Origin: Monosiga brevicollis MX1
Taxonomy: Eukaryota > Opisthokonta > Choanoflagellata > Craspedida > Salpingoecidae
Length of the DNA: 64,000 nt
Assembly: GCF_000002865.3 (NCBI RefSeq)
Contig: NW_001865051.1
Coordinates: forward strand, 606,728-670,727
Reading direction: 5' to 3'
Shown: positions 1 to 12,021 of the stretch, one piece after another
How the letters are laid out: each line of letters begins with the position of its first letter
How positions within the stretch are numbered: position 1 is the stretch's first letter
Notes under the pieces: model-generated
Databases searched by the model: none
Told to the model about the DNA's origin: nothing
The model's input: only the letters and a program-made list of their open reading frames with translations
Program-made: the position numbers and the translations under genes

Positions 1-16
1 CGATCGCCCGATGTCA

Positions 17-86
<70 letters not shown>

Positions 87-227
87 CACACACACACATT
101 TTAAGAATCGATCCGTTAGTGCAGAGCGGAGGTGCAAGCTTTGACTGACGTCCCAGCAGGTCAGGCGGATCTCGCAGCTGATGGCGAGTAACTCTTTGTG
201 TTTTGTCTCACCTGGCTGCGGTGGGAT
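1..227. repeat. (CA)n microsatellite and upstream region of the first gene
   Basis: A nearly pure CA dinucleotide tract runs from about 17 to 98, with a single CG interruption near 80. The remaining bases to 227 lie just upstream of the first gene and show no coding pattern. Translations through the tract (Cys-Val runs) are artefacts of the repeat. Confidence 0.9.
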
Positions 228-2387
228 ATGGCCCGACCGCACCATCAAAACAGAATGACTGTGCTATGGGGTCTACTCGCATTGACAGCGCTTGGCGCTG
301 CGTACGATGTGCAAATGCGCGGCTCCTTTGGCGAAACTCCCGCTGCCCAGCCCATTCAGATCAATGGCATCTTCCCGGGCCTGACTGCAACTGCCGCCTC
401 GGGGCCAACCCGCTCAGAGTGCGGCACAGGCGCGCTCATGCCCTGGGCTGACAACCTCTACATGGTGGGATCGCTCCACGTGCCTCTCCTCGCCTTTCCT
501 TCTGAGCTCTGCAGCAACCCTTCTCCTCACTTGGCGCCCATCGCCGCCGGCCGCAGGTGTCATACCTGTCGGTACCCGATGGTGGATCCGGCACGGGCTT
601 GTACTGCATCCACCCAAACATGACCATGTCGCTTGTAGCTCCCCACAACTCGACCTACGCCAATCGCATGATCCATGTGCAATCCGACTCGGTTCGTGCC
701 CAAAGCGCCGATCCTTGATGGCATCCCTTCTCGCGCTTTCTCCACTACTTCCTCCCGTCGGCCGCGGGCACGCATCTCAGGTGCTGCTATGGTCGTCGTA
801 GATTATCATTGGCATGTGGGCCATTGATGTACATGGCAAGCCCCGCGAATTTTCCAGCCTGGCCAAGGTGCGCATCGGCGCCTCGGCGGTTCACCTGACC
901 GATCCTGACAACAAGGTACGATCGATTGTTCGACATGCCACTCCCTCGACTCATTTGCACACCTTGTATGCCGGTTCTGTGCCTACTTCCATCCACAAAT
1001 GCACTGGACCTCTGACCCAACTTCTTTGCGGGTTCCTCAATGCATTCCTATGTGCAGGTGTACATGCTGAGCATGGATGGCCCTCTCTACGAATGCGACG
1101 TCCATCGCATGAATTGCACCCAGCTGTTTGATTTGGTTGCTGAGCTGAACATCCCCAAAAGTGAGGGTGAACAGCCCCACTTCAAGGCGGCCCACAGCAT
1201 GGCCGGCAAGCTCTACGTCGCCACGAACACCTTTGAAGAGAATGACTACCTGGGCGTGCGCCACGGTGGGCGCCTTGCTAGCTGGAGTGGGCCTGGTACC
1301 AACTGGACAATTCTCGAGTCGTACGTTCCTACCTTCTGCTTGTCCCCTCCATCACCAACGTCCCTGGTGCTCCATATAGCTGCTGCTCACCTCTCTGTTG
1401 CTACACTTTGCGTTGTTGCTCTATTGTTTGTTCGTTTGTCGATCTCTTTGCTTCCTCAACAAAGGACCGCGTTCGTTGAGGTGACGGGTCGCTCCAACTT
1501 TGGCCGGGTGGTCTATGCCCTGGGCTGGGATAAGCGCAGCGCCATCCTCAAGGTTCTTGACAACGGTGACGGCGCTGACCCTTCCATCGACACCAACTGG
1601 CAGACCTACCGCCTGCCCAAGGCCTCCCATGCCTACGAGTAAGTGATGGGCGAGGAGCCGTCACGTGCTTCTGCTCTCGTCTGAAGCACCCCTCCCCCCA
1701 GATACTTGGTGCGCCTTTCCCGCTCACGCATGTATGCAACCCATATTGTGGATATCGCGGTAACCCAGTCACCTTTGGCAGACCGAGTGGCCCCGCATCC
1801 GTGAGGTGGAGACGGAGCGCTACTTGGTAGACATGCACGGCATGTTCTACGAACTCTCTCCTCTTGGCTGGGCAGGATCCACGTGGGGCGTCCGTCCCGT
1901 ATCCCAGCACCTGCGCATGATTCCCGACTTTGCTGCGTGGCGCGGCATGTTGGTGCTTGGTGGCAACCAGGTCTCCTCTATCTTCGACAACAACATCATT
2001 ACGGGCCAGGCTCAGTCTGGGCTGTGGTTTGGTAAAACCGATGACTTGTGGCAATTCGGCAAGCCCAAAGGCTGGGGTGGTCCTTGGCGCTACGATGCGG
2101 TGACCGCCAACGCGCCTTCAGACCCCTACCTGATGACCGGCTTTGATCACATGGTGGCCCATGTGCGCGTGGAGGAGGCCAAGGGCGAGGTTGACGTCAC
2201 CGTTCAAATTGATTTCACAGGCATTGCCGGCCACATGAACGAGGCCTGGTCCAACTACACCACGTTGACCGGTATGACGGCAGGTTCGTACAAGTACGTT
2301 GTCTTTGAAGCTGGATTCTCGGCGCACTGGGTCCGCTTCGTCACGGATGCGGATGCTACCATGACCGCCTACCTCCACTACTCGTGA
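228..2387 (+). CDS. Secreted protein of unknown function, seven exons
   Basis: Seven exons join in frame at 228-464, 557-691, 802-915, 1058-1320, 1465-1638, 1702-1759 and 1782-2387, giving about 528 residues; every intron is GT-AG. The start could be 228 or the in-frame ATG at 255. The latter begins MTVLWGLLALTALGAA, a textbook signal peptide, so I favour 255. The mature part has several N-x-S/T sites and no second membrane span, so it is probably secreted or vesicular. The middle (exons 3-6) reads like repeated beta-strand blades. The last exon holds a compact domain rich in Trp and Gly, with motifs such as SGLWFGKTDDLWQFGKP and FSAHWVRF. I do not recognise a named domain; the last-exon motifs remind me of uncharacterised bacterial secreted proteins, but that is recollection and not a search result. 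It converges on the carboxypeptidase gene, 337 bases away. Confidence 0.8.
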
Positions 2388-2724
2388 GCTGGCTCAAAAA
2401 AACTCGGCCTCGTGAGCATGCATTGCTTGAATCGAACCAGTGATTCTTCAAAGGCGTGTGCCAAAAGTGCTGCACATATCGCGATGCCCTCGGATCGATC
2501 AAGGCACGCTGCAATGCAGTGCGAGCAATGGCATTTACCGTTGGTACGAGTCAAAAGGCTGAACGAGGGAAGCAAGAAAGGTACAGAGAAGGAAGGGAAT
2601 TGAACCCAGCTGGCACGAGGTGTCGATTGGTTTGAATCTGGAAGGAGGAGGCAACAAGCAGGACCTCAACCTGAAGCGCAACCGATTCCCGCAGCAGAGC
2701 AGTGGTGCTGTGATCGTGGCAAAT
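2388..2724. other. Convergent intergenic region
   Basis: This lies between the stop codons of two converging genes and should hold both 3' ends. I see no long conserved-looking reading frame and no clear AATAAA signal. Confidence 0.6.
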
Positions 2725-5547
2725 TTAAAAGGCCTTGTTCTCCACGAAGCGGGTCACCATGTCCTTGACGGAACGACCCTGATCGAAGGGAGCAATATGG
2801 CCAGCGCCACGGACCACCACCTGCGTAAAGTTCTTGTAGCTGCGCGCGTAGCTGAAGATGAAGACAAAGCGGAAGGCAGGTCGTCAAGGAAGTGGGAATG
2901 AGTATCGAAGTGGAGTCAAAAGGCCTGGCGTCGATAACACAAAAGCCAGGTGTAGAACACGGCGAAACGAAGGGCTTACCCGGCAACCTGCTCGTCGGCA
3001 GCCTCGACCTTCCAGACAGTGCGATCAGCAGCCGCAAAGCCCTTGCTACCCGACCTGGTGGCAAGACGCATATTAAAACCCGGGCATGAGAGGGGAGGGC
3101 TCGTGCCAACCACCCAACCTCGAAGGCAGCCGCAGTCAGCAACATGGGAGGGTGGACAACAAGTTCTGCTGGTAAGTACATACCAGTTGAGGTGGGGAAT
3201 ATATTGCTCAGTGAGGGGAACACCAACAATCAGGTCAAGCTGGCCGTTGTACAAGAGAACCTTGTAGTTCTCCATCAACAGCTCGAGCTCAGGCTGGTAC
3301 GAGTCCATGACCTGTGACGCGGGCAGAAGCGTAAAGCCAACAGCAGCAGCAAAGGGGATTAATGGCCTGACAAGTGGGTTGAAGGGGTAAGGCCCTGAGT
3401 CAAGATGGCAGCGAGCACCCACGTCGTTGATCAAATGCATCTCACACTCCAGACCGCTGTTCAGCGTAGCGTTGCCCACATGGATATCATCGCGGTGACT
3501 GTGACAAGCATGGGCAAGCATGGGTTGGCGTCCACGGAAGACAGGAAGACCACAAGGCAGCGAGTCGTGAGTGTGGCAGGCAAAGAAAGCAACGTCAACG
3601 GCTTGCCGGAACTTTGGCCAGCAAAAGGCAAGATCAAAGGGTTGGAGCGCCGTTTAACGCACGCTTGGAGGAAGGCCGAGTAGTAGCCAAACGAAACGGG
3701 GCCATCGGTGCGCAGAAAGTTGTCGTAGTCCCTATTGAATTCCACAACCAACGGTAGTGATAGTCATAAGGGAAATGGATCATGAGGCTTCTTGTGAGCG
3801 AGGCCTGGTACTGCGAGGCCCGTTGGTAACATACGTGCAGCCCGTGAGGTTGTAAAAGTAGGTGGCATACGGCCACACATCGCCGTTGAGCATCAGATCC
3901 CAGACGTCAAAGGCAGCCTGTGACCGTGCAAATGACAATGAGTGGCCCGCCAGAATAAGCCAGACAGCGAGCAGCAGATGCTTGAGCGCGGACGGACAAA
4001 CCTTGTAATCACCGGCAGTGATGTAGTTGATGGCCTGAAGGCTGTACTCTTCGAGTTGCTGCAATCGGATAAGAACAAAATGTGGGCGTGCCCACAATGG
4101 GGTGAGCGTACGCGCTGATGTATTCTCGTCTGCACACGCAGTCAAGGTACTGACCGCAGTCTGAACATCATCGGCGAGGCCAAGGTTGAACATGAGGCCG
4201 GGAATGGCCTGCATTTGCAGGTGAGGCACGGTCCAGCCATCACCGATGGAAACACCCTGCGACGTGTTGACCCGACATTAGTTCGCCGTGCTCTGCCAAG
4301 GCTTGAGGTCAAAGTCATCATCAGGTCCTGGGACGACACCGGAAAGCACGGGGGTTGAGACAAACCTTGAGAGGAATCTCGGGCTTTTGGCCGGCCTTGT
4401 TCTGGTTGTGCACGTAGGCACCAAAGGCCGGGATATAGTGACCTATGGCAGGGCGGAGCAGGCAAGTTAGAGACGACGGGCAGAGCTGATATGGAGGTCG
4501 TCAAGTATAGAAAGGCAAAGTCAACTTCAACGCAAAGAGAAGAAGAGTTAACTTGCCGGCATAGGATTCGCCCGTGATGTACAAGTCATTCTTGAGCTCC
4601 GAGGGGAAGACTTGATAAAAGGCCTGGAGGCAGCTGTACAAGTCCTCGGCCGCATCGACGCGCGAGTTGGTGGCCCAGCCATTCTATGGTAGCATTGCAT
4701 CCATAGTCAAACTCAGTGGGGTTGTTTCCAAACAAAATGGGGGTCATCAGTAAAGACCATGGAGACTGTGCCGTGACCGACCTTGGCGGTAAAGCTGAAG
4801 CCAGCGCCAACAGGGTTGTCGATGAAGAGCAGGCTGTACTCCTCGTTCCAGGTGGTGTTGCTGTGTTTGGACGCCGGCCAAGGAAGATCAAGGAAAGACT
4901 CAAGATCAGAAGTGGACAGGGAGATGAGCGACATGGTCAAGGAGCAGGGCGGAATCACAAAAATCGAACCGGGGCTCAAGCTGCTGGTTGGCGTTGATGC
5001 TGAAAGGACCAATCTCCGAGAAGAGACCAAAAGTGGAAGCACCGCCGGGGCCACCTGGAAGCGCACAGGGGATGCCGGGCGTAAGCTGCAAAGTATCAAC
5101 ACTCAAAAGGACAGAGTGGCACCCTCGCGCGCAGAGGTTGAATGCGCTGAACAGACCTTGGAGCCAGATCAGGAGGGGAGCGTTCTTGTTGCCGTTCAGG
5201 GCAGGGAAGTACCAGACAAAGAGGCTGTTACCCTTGGTCTGGTTGACCTCAAGAAAGCCGGCGTAGGAGGTAAGGTTGCCCAGGTTGGTCTTGGCGAGGT
5301 TTCTAGCCAAGTATGCAAGCACATCAGTGTCCACGGCCGCCTTTGTGGAGGAAGACGGGCAGGCGGGCGATCAAACGTACTGGGCAGCAAGGTGGCCCTG
5401 CTCCTTGGCCACGTGGTTCATGATGAGCGCCGGGTTCTTGGCCGGCAAAACCTCAGCCTCTTCAAACCCACGGGCATAGAGAGAGCGCAGAGCTGTGGCC
5501 GAAGCCAGCAGGGCCAAAGCGGCCACCAGCATGAAGGTCTTGGCCAT
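2725..5547 (-). CDS. Serine carboxypeptidase, peptidase family S10
   Basis: This secretory or lysosomal-type exopeptidase removes C-terminal residues. Translation starts at 5547 with MAKTFMLVAALALLASATAL, a strong signal peptide, followed by a propeptide-like segment. Exon 1 (5547-5377) joins by a GT-AG intron to a segment around 5330-5170 reading SYAGFLEVNQTKGNSLFVWYF, typical of the S10 N-terminus. Then come the substrate-binding GGPGGAS near 5050, FIDNPVGAGFSF near 4800, the nucleophile motif TGESYAGKL near 4570, the catalytic Asp in LYNGQLDLIVG near 3240 and the catalytic His in VRGAGHIAPFDQ near 2790. The protein ends NKAF with the stop at 2725. The full triad is present, so I expect an active enzyme. 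It has about ten to twelve short exons and a length of roughly 480 residues, normal for the family. I did not fix every internal boundary. Confidence 0.93.
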
Positions 5548-6232
5548 GACTGCGGTCGTCGAGTCAGCAGTCAAGAGCAAGAGCAGTTAAAAAAAAAAAT
5601 GAGCGGCACACACAGAACACGCCGCAGAGGGTTCTTGTAGCTGATATTAACGTTAATGAAGTCATAAACACATTATATGTACGTGTTTCGTCGGGTTTAT
5701 GCATTTACCAACGCATGGCTTTAGTTATTTCTTGTAGCTACTGTTTTGTTTTGTGTATATCTTATTGTGGTTTTCGCAGTAACAACGTCGGTTTGTGATG
5801 TTTACTAGCCCCCTTTGTCCGAGGGGGCATACTGTTGATAACATCAGTTGTCAACCTGCTAGCGCAGAGTGATGCGAGCTGACAAATCTTGGAGGAGCTC
5901 AGCAGCTGCGAAAATGTGAATAGCTGAAACGCTGATTTATACTGGTACAAGCATTGTAATTTCTTCAGACAGACGAGGTTTGTTATCATCACTGGTTTCG
6001 TCCTCTGGTAATCTTGACTGGATTCGCTACACGGAGTGGCGTCGGGCGGCGCGATGTGCGGCAAACGGCAGCTCCGGCTCCCGATGCGCGCTTTCCCGTA
6101 CCCATGGATCGAGACCGCACCACTGGTCACAAGACAATGTTATGCCTTTGCCATCACCTGCTTTCTCTCCCTTTGCTGACCCGTCCTTTTTCCCGCAATG
6201 CTTAGCCGAGCCAGGCGGCCAAACTGTTCGCC
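5548..6232. other. Divergent intergenic region
   Basis: This separates the starts of the carboxypeptidase (-) and cytochrome b561 (+) genes and probably carries both promoters. It is AT-richer than its surroundings at 5640-5780. A 122-codon minus-strand frame at 5762-6130 has no recognisable features and I regard it as chance. Confidence 0.5.
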
Positions 6233-6335
6233 ATGTCGAACCCGCTCCCCAGCAAGCATGAGATCGAGACCCACAGGTGAGTCAAGCTTTGGCCCGGCAC
6301 CGGTGCCAGTACCTGGTGGCCTCTGGGCATGGATC

Positions 6336-6369
<34 letters not shown>

Positions 6370-8365
6370 CCATCCTCTCTTTTTCCGCCTCTCCCGTTTG
6401 GGCTACCTGATATGTCTGCTGCTTCAGCTCGGCTGCCGCGATCGGCCTTGCCGTCCTGGTCGCCGTGGCCATTGCTGATCTCGGCCTCATAGGTGTGCAT
6501 AAGTCGCATCCACACGCTGGTAATGTGGGAAAGAGTGTCTCGCCTCACTCGCAATTGTTCTTGATTGCATCGCGTGGTGGCCGCATTGATTGTGCTTAGG
6601 CTTGGGTCGGCATCGAGCGTTCGCCAATGGCATCCTCGTACGCGGCTTCGTACGTACTCAGCTCACGGTGCTGGTGACCTACCTGTGGACTGCCGCACCA
6701 ATTTTTTTTGTCCGCTTGCGCATCTCATCGTAGCCTGCCACCACCGCGCTACTTTGCGTGCTGGCGGAACCATAGTATCTGGCCTACTTTGTCCTCTTTG
6801 GTTATTTGATGCATTGGGTCGCGGATGACTTCAAGCAGCAAAAGCTTGCCTCTGGCGATTCCGGTTCGCTTTGCCAATACCTGACCACTGTTGGGCAGAC
6901 CCCTCACTGAAGACACTCCTCCTTTTCACTTGAGATTCACCTTTTTTGGTCCCTTGCCACCTTGGATAGTGGTGTCCTTTCATTACCATCCGCTCTTCAT
7001 GTCCATCGCCTGGCTGTTCTGTGCCGCTGAAGGTACGGATGACAGTCTTGACCACACCGCGCCTTTTTGATGATATGGCCCACTGCTCAATCGATCTGTC
7101 CGGTCCGTCATGCTAATGGCCTTGTTTCAGCGGCCATGGGCTTCAAAACTGCGCCCGTCGCCAATGCTGGACATGACAAGTCCAAAGTCAGTCGTTGCGC
7201 ACGCTGCCGCTCTCTCAGCTCCTGGCCACGATGTGCGCTTCAGCCCAGCTCGCCTCAGCTCAAGCTGTGCTACTCTGTTCAAAACAGCTCTACCATGGCA
7301 TCATGAACTTTTTGGCCTTTTTCCTTGCCGTTGTCGGTGTCTCCATCGTAAGACGCGGCGCGTGTCGTGCCACCCCTGTCGAGGCGTTTCGATCCTCACA
7401 CATTGGCGGCTTCAACAACTATCTCATGACCCATTCATCTCCCAGGCCTTCAAGAACCATGCGGCCAAAAAAGTGGCCCACCTCGACTCGGTGCACTCGT
7501 GGCTAGGACTCCTAAGTACGCCATCAATGCCAGAAGAATGCAATCCCTGACCCCCCCTGTGCTGGGATTTTTGTTTCTGGCTGTTGTTGTTCTTGTTGCT
7601 CTTGATCTTGTTCTTCTTTTTTCTTGCTTGTTTGCTTGCTTGTTTGCACGCTTTTGGCCTGTAAACCCGTGCTAGACGCTTGTGGGTGTGTCTGCTGACC
7701 TCATCAACATGGCTTGCGGCTCCATACAGCTACCCTGTTGATGGCCTTTCAATTTTTCTCGGCGCTTTTCGTCTTTTTCATTTCAAATAACAAGACCTGG
7801 CGCCAGGTAGTGCCTGTTCCGAGGCCTGCGAACAGGCACCGCCTCTTCTTGCAACAACCTGACATGGTCAGCTCACCTTGCGCGTGCTTGCCCATAACAG
7901 CGGCTGCACTTTGGCCATCGCTATCTCGGTGCAGCCACCTTTATCACGGCCTGCTTTGTTATCACACTCGGCCTGCAAGAGTATAACTCGGGTGTACGTT
8001 GGATGCTAGCAGCGCAGCCGGTGGTCTTGGACTCAACTCCTTGCATGGCATCATGTTGTTAATGCACCCTCGCCCATTCGCCATGTTTTGGATTTTCTTT
8101 TGAGAGTCTTGATCGTCCAAATTCTTTGTCTCGTTACCTCTCATCCTTTCTGTGTGTGAAACTGCTTGCGCCTTGTAGACGGCCTACTCGACCTCGCGCC
8201 GTGTGGTGCAAAGCGCCACCTTGTGCGTGTGGCTTATCGCTTTGCACGTGATTGCCGGCGTAAGTGTGCTGTCTGCCATCGCTCTTTCGTACTGTGTCTG
8301 TGAAGCGCCGCTTGCTGACTCGCCCGTGCCTCGTGCAGCTTTTTTATCGTCCCAACGGCCACTAA
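6233..8365 (+). CDS. Cytochrome b561 family transmembrane ferrireductase/ascorbate-dependent oxidoreductase
   Basis: This is a six-helix, two-heme membrane protein that moves electrons across a membrane, usually from ascorbate to monodehydroascorbate or ferric iron. Exon 1 starts at 6233 (MSNPLPSKHEIETH). Exon 2 begins at 6428 and encodes the first helix (AAAIGLAVLVAVAIADLGL). Further exons give SFHYHPLFMSIAWLFCAAE near 6970-7030, FKTAPVANAGHDKSK near 7140, ALYHGIMNFLAFFLAVVG near 7290-7340, HLDSVHSWLGLL near 7480-7515, LLMAFQFFSALFVFFI near 7735, a segment containing HRYLGAATFITACFVI near 7915-7960, and ATLCVWLIALHVIAG near 8220-8260. The last exon ends FYRPNGH with the stop at 8363-8365. 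The histidines in FHYHP, YHGIMN, VHSWLG and HRYLG sit where the four heme ligands are expected. Some exon joins, especially at 6480-6830, remain open. Confidence 0.85.
6340..6369 (+). repeat. Poly-T run in an intron of the cytochrome b561 gene
   Basis: Thirty consecutive T residues lie in intron 1, on the sense strand, about 58 bases before the AG at 6426-6427. The run may serve as an oversized polypyrimidine tract or may simply be slippage expansion. Confidence 0.9.
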
Positions 8366-8635
8366 GCTGCACGCCCGCTTGCACGTCTGAGCCTTGCACG
8401 CTGCCACTGATCAGGCGCGTTTGGACCCGTCATGCTCACGACGACAAGATACATTGTTTTCTCGTAATTGATCTTTTGAAAGAACGTTGACGGTACAGCC
8501 ACACAAGGAAACAAACACCAAGCTTGCCAATCACAGCTGTGCTCGACAAGAACAACACTTTTTAGGCCCGAAGGCACAGCTATGGACCTGGATTGTGCAA
8601 CACCCTGATCCCATCCAGTCATTTAGTGTGTGTGA

Positions 8636-9379
8636 TTAATGGCCGGCCGCTTCTTCGGCGGCGAGAATGGCTTCCTCCAGCTTCTCCTGACCAAAAATCT
8701 ACGCGCACCGAGCGAGAGGGAAGACCGGCATATTGCACGTGAATTGGGTCACCGCGCGATTGGCGACCGATCCAGCGACGCACGGTTTTGATTTGTGAGT
8801 GAAACTCATTAAACTTGAGAAACTCCTGCGGAATGCCGTCCATCAACAAGGCAAGTGAGCCCACGATCTGGCACGAGGCTAACAGGTCTGTGCGGTACAG
8901 TCCAATCCGGAGAACAGTGTGCCTCACCTCAAAGGTAGCCTTGGCCTCTGTCGTCGATCCTGCGCGATCCAGCTGATGCACACCGTGCTGCAGTCAAGGT
9001 CCAAAGAAACATGTGCATGGTTTGTGAAGCTGAGGCCAGGTGTCGCAGTAAGGCACGAAAAAAGCCATGATGTTCGGTTGCCACGTTCGGTTGCCACGTA
9101 CCGGGGGATCGATGTGCCACGTGCGAAAGACCACTGTTTGATCAGAGTAGAAGGCCACTTGATGATAGTGCTTGGACGGCGGGGGTGCCTAACATGAAAG
9201 AGCAACGGTTGTGCGTCAACGCGTGCAGCCCTGGTGGTGTGTGATTCCCGATTGTTTACATGAACATTCTGTTGGACGGGTGGGTCTTGCCGCGCGAGAT
9301 GGGGATGGTGGTCCCAGCCGTCTGGCTGCGTACGCACCTGTCCGCGCAGTTCAAAGATGAGCTCTGCTTTAGGAGGCAT
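8636..9379 (-). CDS. Small conserved-looking protein, unassigned
   Basis: Several segments read as real exons with GT-AG borders but I do not recognise the protein. The likely start is MPPKAELIFELRGQ at 9379, followed by GT. The next exon (about 9195-9110) encodes KHYHQVAFYSDQTVVFRTWH. A longer segment (about 8990-8790) contains STTEAKATFEVRHTVLRIG and LLASCQIVGSLALLMDGIPQ. The last exon (about 8698-8636) encodes FGQEKLEEAILAAEEAAGH and a TAA stop. The final helix vaguely recalls the LEE-x-I-x-x-AE motif of complex I subunit NDUFA5, but the spacing does not fit, so I do not propose that. An additional upstream exon near 9420 is possible. Identity is unknown; existence of a gene is fairly likely. 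Confidence 0.5.
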
Positions 9380-10117
9380 CCTCGTATGTTCCACGGCGAC
9401 AGGACAGGTGGCACCTAGGCGATGACCCATCGAATGTCCAGCACCACAGCACTCATCAGGCTTTCTTTCATCAGAACCCGAGCGCCTTGCGCCCGCAGAG
9501 ATGACGATGATGCGAAACATGAAGGAAGACAGCAAGACTGCCGAGGTGCTCCGATGCCGCAAGTTGTGCCCAAAGTAAAGCCTTGGGCTCCAACAATGCC
9601 AGCTGCCCCGTCGTGTCACAGCCCGGGCACCCTGGTCTCAAGCGTTGACTGTCATGAGACCCACAAACCTCAGAAGAAAATCCAATTCGTGATGAGATAT
9701 CCGCGTATATGCGGTAGTTTGTGCAGATGAATATGGTAACGTTAAGGAAGTTTGTGCAGTCTTTGGTCGAGTTAAAGTTGTGGCTGTTTTCATTGGTATC
9801 CAAGCCCAAATGCACACACGCTCTGGCTCTTCCTCTTCCTCTATCTGTCTACATCTCTTCTCTACCTCTCCCTCTACCTCTCCCCCTACCTCTCTACCTC
9901 TCCCTCTCTCTACCTCTACCTCTCTCCACCTCGCTCCACCTCTTGCTTTTTTGCTTACTCCTACTTCTCGCCCCGCCCAAAAGGTCCAAGAGGAACGGAA
10001 CAAACAGCCTCCATATTATTCTATTGCATGTGCTCAAGTCAAAGAAAAAAAAAAAACAAGAAATTCATTTCGAAACCAAGCGTATCCCCGGGCTGTGTTG
10101 ACAGGCACACTTGGCCT
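9380..10117. other. Intergenic region with CT-rich tract
   Basis: This lies between two minus-strand genes. From about 9815 to 9970 it is a long imperfect pyrimidine tract (CTCTACCTCT-type repeats). On the minus strand that is a purine tract in the likely promoter side of the 8636-9379 gene. No convincing coding exon was seen. Confidence 0.5.
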
Positions 10118-11240
10118 TAGGCGTACATGGCCTTAGTTGGTCTGAAGGTGTAGCGGGAAGGAGCGTGATCCGAGAAGGGCCGGCCAGCGGCGACAACAGT
10201 GTAACGCGACACTGCTGGGATCAAAGGCATCAACTTGCTCACCCATTTTGTATAGAACCTCAACACTTGACACCCTGACACTCGGCACTTGAACCTCACC
10301 GATAGGAACGACGAATCGTGCCTGCACAACACCAAGTGGGCAAGAGACGACAAGATCCGGTGAGGCTGCTACGGCATTGCAAGTACAAATAGAGCAACTG
10401 CCCACATGCGTTGGGACCCATGCATCGAGGAGCACAATATACGAACCGTAGGCGCGATGGGATGTGGTGGGCTGGCGGCCAGGAAAGGGCAAGGACAGAC
10501 ACGATGTAAAGGCTGGGTGAGCTGTACCGCGCCAGGTTCAGGCTGTGTCACAGAATTGTCTTGCATGCCAAAGACAACACACCGTAATGGGAGAAGATAC
10601 TGAGGAGAGGGAAAAAAGGCGGTCTTTGTCAGTGACCTTACGACCCTTGGCATCATCCAGGGCCGTCCTAAACGCCGCCAGGTGCAACAATCCGAGAGAG
10701 AGAGATAGGGAGAGAAAGGAACAAGGGTGATCAGGAAGGGTTGTTGAGGGCTTTCTTGGGACGGGAAAGCTCTCGATCAAAGCATGGAACGCACCGTGAG
10801 CTCGAATAGCCGTTGAAATTCGTGAGCACGTTGCCCCAGGTCTTGGTCTCCTCCAAATAGGCGAGCTCCTCCGCAGCCAACTGCATGCATAAGAGCCGCG
10901 CAGGTTGTACCATCACCGGCAAGGCATGCAGAAGTGAGACGAAAAGGGCAAAAGCTCCTCCACCACGCAATGTCATTGGGTTCTGTGCTCAGCCAGACGC
11001 AAGCGCGCGCATGCACGATACGACACCGCCCTCAAAGAGTTGTTTTGATGAGGAGCAGGGCAGCTCACCTTTTCCTCAAGGGCCGCGAGCTGATCCTATG
11101 TGTACAAGAGCGAGGCACAACGTGAGACAAATACTTCTCCGTAGCAACGGCTGCAGCACAGCTACAACGTGTGTGTGTGCGCATCGTTATCCAACCTGAA
11201 TGAGCTTGCGCTGGTGACAAGCTGCCCGCAACTCCTCCAT
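10118..11240 (-). CDS. eaf6: Eaf6/MEAF6-like subunit of NuA4-type histone acetyltransferase complexes
   Basis: Eaf6 is a small coiled-coil subunit shared by NuA4/TIP60 and MOZ/HBO1 acetyltransferases in the nucleus. Exon 1 (11240-11196) encodes MEELRAACHQRKLIQ. Exon 2 (about 11096-11070) encodes DQLAALEEK. Exon 3 (about 10880-10800) encodes LAAEELAYLEETKTWGNVL followed by TNFNGYSS. Exon 4 (about 10660-10597) includes GRKVTDKDRLFSLSS. The series matches the family order: RK-x-x-L-x-x-x-L-x-x-LE coiled coil, the YLE-x-T-x-x-x-GN box, then DRLFS-x-SS. Downstream segments at 10490-10118, ending FRPTKAMYA, have good splice signals but no counterpart that I know in Eaf6. They may be its variable C-terminus or a separate small gene, so the 3' end is uncertain. 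It is divergent from the flippase gene. Confidence 0.75.
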
Positions 11241-11463
11241 TCTCGGCAGTCACAAGCACGTCGATAGGGGTCCGAAACAGCCACCCAGAATGGTAGATTT
11301 CAAAGAGTTGACCCAAGAACAGCCGTATCCGAGACACCCAAACCACAGACAGGCTGCCACTCCCCAGCAGTCTATATTGCTCACAGCCACTCCTTCCACC
11401 ACGACACCGCCCGTCGCTCGTCGCCCGCCGTCCGTCGTCCGTCGTCCGTCGCTCGTCGCCTGC

Positions 11464-11498
<35 letters not shown>

Positions 11499-12021
11499 AT
11501 CTGAATCTCTCGCCGTTTTCGAGTCTCTCAGTCTTCTCGGAAACTAGAACACACCGGCGCATTGCGAAATTGTTTCGGAAGAAGGGATACGTAACGTGCT
11601 GGAGGGTCGTTGAGCTGCTGTATCTCTTTCGATTGAACAGTCAACCCCACAAACCTCTGATTTAGGCTTTTGTAGGTAACCGAGAGCCGCCGGCCCTGCG
11701 CCCCTCTCTCTAGCACCGAGCTTCTCCCTCTCTTGCTCTCTTGCTCTCTCTCATATCTTCTCCAAAGGGCGGCGCGGACTCGTTCGATCCGGTTTGTGAT
11801 TGGAGGGGTTGATCGCCGAGGTGGGGGGAATGGGAGGGCAATGCGTCTTTGCTCTTGGTGTTGGCAGTAGTTGGGAGCAGGAGGAGGGTTGGTGAGCGGG
11901 CTGCCGTCGCTAAAAAGTACGCCCCCCAAGCACCTCTGCCGTCAAGATCGATCACGCCCGTTTCGCGTGAGACTGCGCGCATACGGGTCAACGGACCGAG
12001 TTCTGCCCGAGAAAGCTGGCC
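11241..12021. other. Divergent intergenic region with CT repeat
   Basis: This should hold the promoters of eaf6 (-) and the flippase gene (+). It includes CGTCGTCC-type short repeats at 11405-11460 and a (CT)n run at about 11464-11497, plus further CT-rich sequence at 11700-11760. Minus-strand frames here are low-complexity and unconvincing. Confidence 0.5.

Noticed and set aside
4783-5640. 285-codon + strand frame opposite the carboxypeptidase
   Set aside because: It lies across exons and introns of a minus-strand S10 peptidase with a complete catalytic triad, and shows no domain of its own.
5762-6130. 122-codon minus-strand frame in the divergent promoter region
   Set aside because: No domain, unusual composition, and it overlaps the expected promoter of two genes.
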